Shown here piece after piece: positions 5,008-10,973 of a stretch of 10,973 nucleotides of DNA. The DNA comes from an uncultured Collinsella sp. GTDB lineage: Bacteria > Actinomycetota > Coriobacteriia > Coriobacteriales > Coriobacteriaceae. Position 1 is the stretch's first letter. Every line of letters starts with the position of its first letter. The stretch is taken from NCBI GenBank assembly GCA_900752425.1, contig CAADVE010000164.1, forward strand, positions 1 through 10,973, written 5' to 3'. Under the pieces are notes generated by a model, which was not told where the DNA came from, searched no databases, and worked only from the letters and a program-made list of their open reading frames with translations. A program made the position numbers and the translations under genes.

Positions 5008-6993
5008 CTAGTTCTGCGAGAAGAACGGGAACTGTCTCGGATCCACCGGCGGTTGCGGCATCGGCGTGCCCTGGGGCCCACCCTGCGGGCCACCCTGGCC
5101 GCCCATCATCTTTTCGATGGCGTCCTGGACCTCGCCCTCAAACTTCTTCATGCCCTCATGCAAGCGACGCTGGCCGTCCTCGGAGCGCAGCTCCTCCATC
5201 TGCTCGGGCGAAATACCCAACAGGTCACCCAGTATGCCCATCATCTCGCCACGCATGCGCTCGCTTGCATCCTCGTCAGCAAAGCGGTTCACCTCGGCGC
5301 GCGCCAGCGCATCGACCGTCATGCGTTCCTTGCCGCTCAGCCCCAGGTCGGACCACGCGAGCATGTACGGCCAGGCGCGCTCGACAAACGAACGGGCCGA
5401 GACGATCGGCGCCGTCGGCAGCATGCGGCGGGCGGCCTCGCCCTGACGCACAAGCATCAGCAGCAGCGAGCAAGCCTCGGGCTTGCCGGCGGCCATCGGA
5501 ATGTCGTCGAAGGGACGGTTGCGGTCGACGTGTGACTCGAGCGTGCCATCGACCTCGCCCGGCTCAAGCCCACCGAGCAGCTGCGCCGCGCGGTCGAGCA
5601 TATCGACAGGACCGTCAAGCGTCGAGAGCGCTTGCGCCAGCACGCGCTCCATGCAATCCTCCACCGCGTTGAGCGTCACGAGCTCCTGCGGCACCACGGC
5701 AGACGTACGGTTGCGTACGCGCGCCACAAACTCGAGCGTCGACAGGTATACGTCGCCAAAGGGCGCATAATCGCCCTGGTAGCCGCCGCAAAGCGCGGGC
5801 GCCGCCAGCGCGTACTCAGTTTTGGACAGCGGGCTCAACGCCATCGCACCCAGCTCGAGCGCCGTATCCTCCAGCATGAGGCCCAGCGTGCGAGAGCGCA
5901 GGCGCTCGGCGTCGCCCGCCGACACATCGCGGTCGAGCACACGCGCCGCATCCGGCGCATCGCGCTCAACCGTGCGAATATGCAGGCGCTCGGCAATCGC
6001 GCGAACGGCGGCGCAGCGGGCGGCCTCGGCCTCTTCCTGCGCCGGCGTAAAGATGCGGTTACGGTCCAGCACCAGGCCGATCACGTTGCGCGAGCCCAAT
6101 GCATCGACAGCCAGCGCCGCAAGCAAAGACGACGGCAGATCGCCCTCGAGCGCCACCACGGCGCGCGACGTACCGCGGGCGCGGGCGTTATCGCGCACAG
6201 CGAGCACCAGCGCCTGCCACAACCACTCCTCGGAGCGAAACTCGGGCAGCTCGTGGTCTTCCAGGGCATCGAGCATCACACCGCGCTGGATCTCCTGAAC
6301 CAGCAGGCTCTCCTCAAAACACGGCGCTTGGGCCACCACGCGGCCGCAGTCGTCGAGCACAAACGAGCCGCCGGTATACACCGACTCATCGTACGCACCG
6401 ACCGGCGCCATGCAGGCAAACCACACGCTGCGCTTGGATGCGATCTTGCGGTAGGCTCCGCTGCGCACGGCGGCGATCGCAGCGCTCTCGCGGTCGGTCA
6501 TATCAAACGCGTTGAACTGGAAATAGGCAATGAGGTCGACGCCGGTCGGCAGCATCTCGAGCTCGCGGTCCAAGTCGAAGATCACGGCGATACGCACGCC
6601 GTCCACGTCAAACACCGGCGGTGCCCAACGGGCATCGCCGTTCCCACCGCGCTGCAGGGCAATGCTCGAACGGGCCGGCACCACATGGCCGTCCTTGAGC
6701 ATCATGTAGTCGAGCAGGGGCTGGCCCTCAAACGAAACTGCCGCGGGCACGATGCAGATCATATCGAGCTCTTGGATACGCTCGGCGACGCCGGTCAAGC
6801 CGGCAAGTATGTCGTGCTCAAAGTCGGCAGCGCCCACCAGGCCGCCGGGCAGGGCTCCCATAAAGAGCGGAGCCGGCACGCACAACACGCGCGCACCGCG
6901 CTCATGGGCCAGGCGCGCCTGGTCCTCGATGCGACCGCAGATACCCTCAATATCACCCAGGCGCATATCGATCTGTGCAAGTGCGAGCTTCAT
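5008..6993 (-). CDS. NAD+ synthetase-like protein with apparently inactive nitrilase and synthetase domains
   Basis: This 661-residue protein has the two-domain plan of glutamine-dependent NAD+ synthetase (NadE): an N-terminal nitrilase-type amidase (about 1-245) and an ATP-pyrophosphatase domain (about 255-440). Family resemblance is clear in MKLALAQID, in LLAALAVDALGSRNVIGLVL (290-309) and in SKTEYA followed by GDYAPFGDVY (390-395, 407-416). The expected catalytic residues seem to be gone. The nitrilase Glu (usually PEL) is A41 in VPAP; the Lys region reads VPARSS (105-110); the nucleophile Cys is F139 in AVIFDLD. The ATP-binding SGGxDS loop reads EGDLPS (283-288). A 200-residue C-terminal region without recognisable family features ends in a Gly/Gln/Pro-rich tail (about 631-650). 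ATG 6993 has GGAAAGGG seven bases upstream. The reading frame is intact, so it is probably expressed as a pseudoenzyme with a regulatory, structural or changed catalytic role. An unrecognised alternative chemistry remains possible. Confidence 0.8.
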   Translation of the reverse strand: MKLALAQIDMRLGDIEGICGRIEDQARLAHERGARVLCVPAPLFMGALPGGLVGAADFEHDILAGLTGVAERIQELDMICIVPAAVSFEGQPLLDYMMLKDGHVVPARSSIALQRGGNGDARWAPPVFDVDGVRIAVIFDLDRELEMLPTGVDLIAYFQFNAFDMTDRESAAIAAVRSGAYRKIASKRSVWFACMAPVGAYDESVYTGGSFVLDDCGRVVAQAPCFEESLLVQEIQRGVMLDALEDHELPEFRSEEWLWQALVLAVRDNARARGTSRAVVALEGDLPSSLLAALAVDALGSRNVIGLVLDRNRIFTPAQEEAEAARCAAVRAIAERLHIRTVERDAPDAARVLDRDVSAGDAERLRSRTLGLMLEDTALELGAMALSPLSKTEYALAAPALCGGYQGDYAPFGDVYLSTLEFVARVRNRTSAVVPQELVTLNAVEDCMERVLAQALSTLDGPVDMLDRAAQLLGGLEPGEVDGTLESHVDRNRPFDDIPMAAGKPEACSLLLMLVRQGEAARRMLPTAPIVSARSFVERAWPYMLAWSDLGLSGKERMTVDALARAEVNRFADEDASERMRGEMMGILGDLLGISPEQMEELRSEDGQRRLHEGMKKFEGEVQDAIEKMMGGQGGPQGGPQGTPMPQPPVDPRQFPFFSQN

Positions 6994-7032
6994 GGCTCAG
7001 CCCTTTCCGTCGTAAACCATCGTTGTCGTAGT

Positions 7033-7064
7033 AAAAGCGCCGGCCGCATGATGCAGTCGGCGCT
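7033..7064 (-). terminator. Probable terminator after the superoxide reductase gene
   Basis: In minus-strand RNA AGCGCCG (7064-7058) pairs with CGGCGCT (7042-7036), a 7-bp stem closing a 15-base loop that can form three further pairs, followed by a short U run (UUU within CGCUUUUAC). It lies about 45 bases after the stop codon at 7111. The U tract is short, so termination may be partial. Confidence 0.6.
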
Positions 7065-7110
7065 CGCATGTGCATATGCTAGCTATGATACCCCGAGCGG
7101 GGGCGCGCTC

Positions 7111-7473
7111 CTAGAACGTCGCGGACCACAGCCCGTGCAGGTTGCAATAGGCATAGACGGTACCGGTCTTGGAGCCGCCGGCAAAAAACGTCGCGGGCTT
7201 CATGCCGGGCTGGAGGTAATGGACCTCCAGACGGCCCTCGGCCTCAAGGGCAATCCACTCGATGTAGTGCTCGGGCACCATAGGATGCTCGACCGAGCCC
7301 ACGCGCGCACGGATCACGTGACCGTCGCGCTCGCTCTCGACGACGGGCACGTGCTTCTCGTGCGCCGCGTCCTCGGTATTCGCGGTCAGCTCCGTGCAGC
7401 CGGCAGGGGTTGCAACGTCGTTGCCAAGGGCGGCAATGAGCTTGCCATCGGGGCCCTTAAAGAATTTCGCCAT
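7111..7473 (-). CDS. Superoxide reductase (desulfoferrodoxin/neelaredoxin family)
   Basis: The product is 120 residues. Superoxide reductase reduces superoxide to hydrogen peroxide without releasing oxygen, a typical cytoplasmic defence of anaerobes. All ligands of the catalytic iron centre can be placed: H41 in EKHVP, H63 in EHPM, H69 in PEHY, and C110 and H113 in CNLHG; the active-site E39-K40 pair is also present. The first 35 residues resemble the N-terminal desulforedoxin domain of desulfoferrodoxin (KFFK opening, ANTEDAAHEKH junction), but three of its four iron-binding cysteines are missing: G7 and G10 replace the first pair and only C26 remains of the second. This resembles SORs that keep the N-terminal domain without its rubredoxin-like iron. 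ATG 7473 is chosen because AAAGGAG lies six bases upstream and the family N terminus starts there; a longer in-frame start at 7560 adds 29 unrelated residues. It is probably a single-gene unit. Confidence 0.93.
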   Translation of the reverse strand: MAKFFKGPDGKLIAALGNDVATPAGCTELTANTEDAAHEKHVPVVESERDGHVIRARVGSVEHPMVPEHYIEWIALEAEGRLEVHYLQPGMKPATFFAGGSKTGTVYAYCNLHGLWSATF

Positions 7474-7479
7474 GATGTT

Positions 7480-7486
7480 CTCCTTT
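7480..7486 (-). promoter_or_regulatory. Ribosome binding site fixing the superoxide reductase start
   Basis: AAAGGAG on the minus strand lies six bases before ATG 7473 and favours this start over the in-frame start at 7560. I could not place a convincing promoter between here and the SNF2 stop at 7623. Confidence 0.85.
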
Positions 7487-7622
7487 GCTGATGTGCCGAT
7501 GTTCTTGAGGTTCTTATGCCCAAAGGCAAGCGAACCATCCACGGCATCGCAAATGAACACATAACGAGCGGGGACGATGGGACAGCGCGGGCTATCCGCC
7601 CTGGCGGCCTCACCCGAGCGGG

Positions 7623-10600
7623 TTAACGCCCGTCACCGCCGAGCAGTGCCAGAACATCCTCGCGGGTAAACAGCGCCGAGGAGATGCCGTCGCCGCCGAG
7701 CACGCTGTTGACCAGGTCGCGTTTGGACTCCTGCATCTGCATGATGCGCTCCTCGATCGTGTCCTTGGCGATGAGCTTGTACACGGTCACGGTATGTTGC
7801 TGGCCAATACGATGCGCGCGATCGGTCGCCTGGTCCTGCGCGGCAACGTTCCACCACGGATCGTAGTGGATGACCACGTCGGCCGCCGTCAGGTTGAGGC
7901 CCACGCCGCCCGCCTTGAGCGAGATCAGAAACACCGGCACCTCGCCCGCTTGGAACTGCGCAACCATCTTGGCACGGCTCTCCTTGGACGAAGCGCCCGT
8001 GAGCTTAAGAAAGCCGATGTCCTCCTTGGCCAGGCGCTTGCCGATGATATCGAGCATGCCCGTGAACTGGCTGAACAGCAGAATGTGGTGCCCGCCGTCG
8101 AGCGCACCGTGCACGAGCTCCATGCAAGCGTCGAGCTTGGCGCTCCCCGCCTTGTAATCCTCGTAGTGTAGACGCGGGTCGCAGCAGATCTGGCGCAGCT
8201 TGGTGAGCTCGGCGAGCACCTTGAGCTTGTCTTTCTTAAACTCGGATGCCTCGCGATGCTGCACCTGCTGGGCGATGCGGTCCTGGTTTGCCAGGTAGAG
8301 CTTGCGCTGCTCGCCGGTGAGCTGCGCCATGACGGTGTCTTCGATCTTTTCGGGCAGGTCGGCAACCACGTCTTCCTTTACGCGACGCAGCACAAACGGC
8401 GACACGAGCGCCTGCAGGCGAGCGGCGCTATCGCCCTCGGCATGCTCGACGGGGCTCTCAAAGCGCTTGGCAAACGACTCGCGCGTGCCAAGCAGGCCCG
8501 GCATCAAAAAGTCGAAGATGCTCCAGAGCTCGGTCAGGCGGTTTTCGATGGGCGTGCCCGTCAGGGCAAAGCGCACACCGGCCGGCAGGCGCTTGGCGGC
8601 GCGCGCTACCTGCGTGAGCGGGTTTTTAATGTACTGGGCCTCGTCGAGCACAACGTGGGCAAAGTCCTGCTCGGCATACTCGTCGATATCGCGGCGCATG
8701 AGGTCATACGACGTTACGACCACGTCGTGCTCGGCAACGCCGGCGATCTGCACACGGCGTTGAGCCTTGGCACCCACGATGGCGCACACGTCGAGCGAAG
8801 GCGCAAAGCGCTCCAGCTCGGCAGTCCAGTTATACACGAGCGACGCAGGGCACACCACGAGCGTGGGCTTGGTATCCCCCGCCTCCACGCGCGCCAGGAT
8901 ATGTGCGATCATCTGCAATGTTTTGCCCAGGCCCATATCGTCGGCCAAGATGCCGCCGAGGCCCAGATGCTCGAGCGAACCGAGCCACTGGTAGCCGTCG
9001 ATCTGATAGCCGCGCAGTGTGGCCTTGAGCGAGACCGGCACCGTAAAGTCCATCTTGCCGAGCGTATCCAAGCGCTCAACGGTACGACGGAATGCAGCGT
9101 CGCGATCGGCCTCAAGCGCCGGCGTGCGCGCGAGCATGCTGTCGACAAACAGGGTACTCGACGCGGGAAGCGACACGCCGTCGAGCAGATCGACGGCATC
9201 GACGCCCAGGTCCTCGGCAAGACCAAACGCGGCGCGGGCACCCTCGTCCAGGCGTACGATGTCGCCCGACGTGAGACGCGCAAACGTCTGGTGGCGCTTG
9301 TACGAGTCCAGATAGATGGCAAGATCTGCCGCCGAAAGACCGCTCGCGCCCAGTTCAACATCGAGCAGGTTACTCTTGACGGTCGCGCGCACCGAAAGCT
9401 TGGGCGCAGGGCGGACCGAGACCTGGCGCAGGCGGTCACTGAGCATGACCTCGCCCAGCTCGGACAGGGCAGACAGGCCCTCGGTCAGCAAGTGGAACAG
9501 GCTCTCGTCGTCGCGCTCCTCAAACGCCAGGCCGCCCTCGTAAAAGTCGAAATACAGGGCCGCCGTGTCCATAACGCGAAACTCTGCTATCTCGTCGCGC
9601 GGCGGCACACCAGGGCGCTGTTCTTCGAAGGGGCTTCCCGGAGCACCCAGGCTAAAGAGATCTGCCGACCAATCACCGTAGGCAACCGTAATCTTGCAGG
9701 TCACGAGCCCGTCATCGACACCGATTGCCATGGCAAAGCTCGGCTCGGGCGCCACGGTGTCGAGCACGGCGGGAGCGGTGAGGTCAGTGTATTCGCGCAG
9801 CACGGGCAGTGCCATGCGGCAGAATTCGCCCACCTGCTCGGCGGCGATATGGACCGGCGTGCGACAGGGCAGCAGACGCGACAGAAACGGCGCCGCATGC
9901 TGGGCAAACGCCGCATCGGCGCGGCGCGCGCGGTGCGCGTCGACCAGATAGGCAACGTCGCCCGAGGCAAAGCAGTACATATCGGCGGGCAGGCGCAGGT
10001 CGTAGCTGCCACCGGCCGCCGGCGCGATCTTGGCGGCAAGCAGCGGCGGTTGTTTTGCCGAGGCCTCGTCCTCCCCCACCGGCGACAACTCAACCGCTAC
10101 CTCGTAGGAACGATGTGTCGTCGTTCCCCGCGACCAGGCGGGCTCAAAGGAAATGGTCCTGCCACGCAGCAAGTCCAGCATGTATACGATGTCATGCTCG
10201 GACAGCGGCAGCTGGCGCTCGGCGACAAAGCCGCTGCGTGCAAAATCGTACGACGCCGAACGCGAACTTGTGATGTCGCTCAGATACACAACCGTTGCCA
10301 CAACAAGGTCGAGCAGACGCACCGAAACCTCGTCAAAGGCCTCGGGCGCATGGAGGAATGTAAGCTTTTTTCCGTACGAGAACGTGCCGCCGCGCACGTA
10401 GGCGGCGGCCATGCCGTCGATGTCCTTGACCACGTAGGACACCGAGCCGCAGCGGATACGAAGCTCGAGCGCCCAGCTAAAGCGGGCGGCAAACAGCGGA
10501 TTGTAGTACGGCACCAACGAGGGCTCCAACGCCGCTTTGGGGGCGTCGGGATCAACGGCACCGGCGAGCTTGCGGCGCATGCCCGCCAACTCATCCATGC

Positions 10601-10973
10601 GCGCGTCCGAAAGATCGGAGAGCGCCTTCATGAGGCTCGGGCTCGTGGGAACTGGCGCCGGGAAGGGAAAGTTAGGGTTGACCGCTGGTGCGGCGGACGC
10701 GGGACGCGCGGCTTGCTTGGGCGCCGCCGTAAACGTGCGGACCGGCGTGCGCAGGCCCTCGACGGGCTCGGTGCCGCTTGCGTCCAGATACGCAAGCGCC
10801 GTGGCGATGGCGTGCTTGCACATGCCGGGGTAGCGATAGGCAGCGGGGCAATCGCAGTCGTAGTCGACAACCTCGTGCTCGTCCATGTCGAGCGCCACGT
10901 GCGTCTTGTACAGGTCGCCGCGCGAGCCGCGCACCGAGCCCTCGATGTTCACGTTTTTGGAGAAGCGCGAGCC
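7623..10973 (-). CDS. SWIM zinc-finger SNF2-family DNA helicase/translocase (5' end outside window)
   Basis: The frame is open from the right edge to the stop at 7623, giving 1116 residues; a GTG at 10952 is an internal codon and not a convincing start, because codons upstream remain open and the SWIM domain needs residues there. Numbering from the edge: a SWIM zinc finger (C40, C42, C52, H54; CDCP then CKH); a long middle region (about 130-620) lacking motifs I can name, like the SNF2-associated region of bacterial SNF2 proteins; then both halves of the motor. Motif I is DDMGLGKT (678-685), motif II DEAQ (777-780, in place of DEAH), motif III ALTGTPIENR, then a C-terminal helicase half with SLKAGGVGLNLTAADVV and HRIGQQ (1054-1059). 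SNF2 proteins are ATP-driven duplex DNA translocases that remodel protein-DNA complexes; the bacterial SWIM type is poorly characterised. The SWIM finger probably aids DNA or protein binding. No partner gene is adjacent, so the target is unknown. Confidence 0.94.
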   Translation of the reverse strand, partial: GSRFSKNVNIEGSVRGSRGDLYKTHVALDMDEHEVVDYDCDCPAAYRYPGMCKHAIATALAYLDASGTEPVEGLRTPVRTFTAAPKQAARPASAAPAVNPNFPFPAPVPTSPSLMKALSDLSDARMDELAGMRRKLAGAVDPDAPKAALEPSLVPYYNPLFAARFSWALELRIRCGSVSYVVKDIDGMAAAYVRGGTFSYGKKLTFLHAPEAFDEVSVRLLDLVVATVVYLSDITSSRSASYDFARSGFVAERQLPLSEHDIVYMLDLLRGRTISFEPAWSRGTTTHRSYEVAVELSPVGEDEASAKQPPLLAAKIAPAAGGSYDLRLPADMYCFASGDVAYLVDAHRARRADAAFAQHAAPFLSRLLPCRTPVHIAAEQVGEFCRMALPVLREYTDLTAPAVLDTVAPEPSFAMAIGVDDGLVTCKITVAYGDWSADLFSLGAPGSPFEEQRPGVPPRDEIAEFRVMDTAALYFDFYEGGLAFEERDDESLFHLLTEGLSALSELGEVMLSDRLRQVSVRPAPKLSVRATVKSNLLDVELGASGLSAADLAIYLDSYKRHQTFARLTSGDIVRLDEGARAAFGLAEDLGVDAVDLLDGVSLPASSTLFVDSMLARTPALEADRDAAFRRTVERLDTLGKMDFTVPVSLKATLRGYQIDGYQWLGSLEHLGLGGILADDMGLGKTLQMIAHILARVEAGDTKPTLVVCPASLVYNWTAELERFAPSLDVCAIVGAKAQRRVQIAGVAEHDVVVTSYDLMRRDIDEYAEQDFAHVVLDEAQYIKNPLTQVARAAKRLPAGVRFALTGTPIENRLTELWSIFDFLMPGLLGTRESFAKRFESPVEHAEGDSAARLQALVSPFVLRRVKEDVVADLPEKIEDTVMAQLTGEQRKLYLANQDRIAQQVQHREASEFKKDKLKVLAELTKLRQICCDPRLHYEDYKAGSAKLDACMELVHGALDGGHHILLFSQFTGMLDIIGKRLAKEDIGFLKLTGASSKESRAKMVAQFQAGEVPVFLISLKAGGVGLNLTAADVVIHYDPWWNVAAQDQATDRAHRIGQQHTVTVYKLIAKDTIEERIMQMQESKRDLVNSVLGGDGISSALFTREDVLALLGGDGR

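Noticed and set aside
4944..5672. Plus-strand frame starting at TTG 4944 just after an AAAGAGGAGG sequence
   Set aside because: The Shine-Dalgarno-like run lies in the internal loop of the 4902-4999 structure and is only three bases from the TTG; the translation is Arg/Ala/Pro-rich and antisense to the NadE-like gene.
5008..6993. Calling the gene nadE and its product an active NAD+ synthetase
   Set aside because: The overall fold fits, but the triad and the ATP-binding loop do not match what catalysis needs, so a gene symbol would mislead.
7025..7035. 11-base match (GTCGTAGTAAA) to the right arm of the 444-605 element
   Set aside because: Only 11 bases are shared, there is no second arm nearby, and it overlaps the tail of the superoxide reductase terminator; chance is plausible.
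5632..7491. Plus-strand open frame of 619 codons opposite the NadE-like gene
   Set aside because: It is very rich in Arg, His and Gln, shows no domain, and spans two real minus-strand genes and their intergenic signals.
7474..7560. Longer N terminus for the superoxide reductase from ATG 7560
   Set aside because: The start at 7473 has a near-perfect ribosome binding site and matches the family N terminus.

Overview
The window looks like chromosomal DNA from a high-GC, anaerobic Gram-positive bacterium, most likely an actinobacterium of the Coriobacteriia (Collinsella-like). The support is indirect: strong G/C bias at third codon positions, purine-rich ribosome binding sites, a Gram-positive type LexA operator, a formate-tetrahydrofolate ligase and a superoxide reductase. 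The lineage is an inference and rests on no database search.

Every convincing gene is on the minus strand, so transcription runs from high to low coordinates. From right to left: (1) 10973-7623, a large SWIM-type SNF2 helicase, cut at its N terminus by the window edge; (2) 7473-7111, a small superoxide reductase, followed by a hairpin that may be its terminator; (3) 6993-5008, a 661-residue protein built like glutamine-dependent NAD+ synthetase, in which the residues of both active sites appear replaced; (4) 4999-4902, a highly self-complementary stretch just after that gene; (5) 4843-4821, an extended -10 element abutting a LexA-type operator; (6) 4765-2557, ruvC-ruvA-ruvB, an SOS-regulated Holliday-junction operon whose three genes overlap by single bases; (7) 2410-743, fhs, with its own promoter candidate and a clear intrinsic terminator; (8) 605-444, an element with 28-base perfect terminal inverted repeats; (9) 341-1, the start of a zinc-ribbon, single-pass membrane protein cut by the left edge.

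The functional themes are DNA repair and recombination (RuvABC, SNF2), oxygen defence in an anaerobe (superoxide reductase) and one-carbon metabolism (Fhs). Apart from ruvCAB the genes appear to be separate units. The observations most worth following up are the apparent NAD synthetase pseudoenzyme, the structured element at 4902-4999, the inverted-repeat element at 444-605 and the cysteine-poor N terminus of the superoxide reductase. No CRISPR array, tRNA, rRNA, transposase or phage gene was seen.
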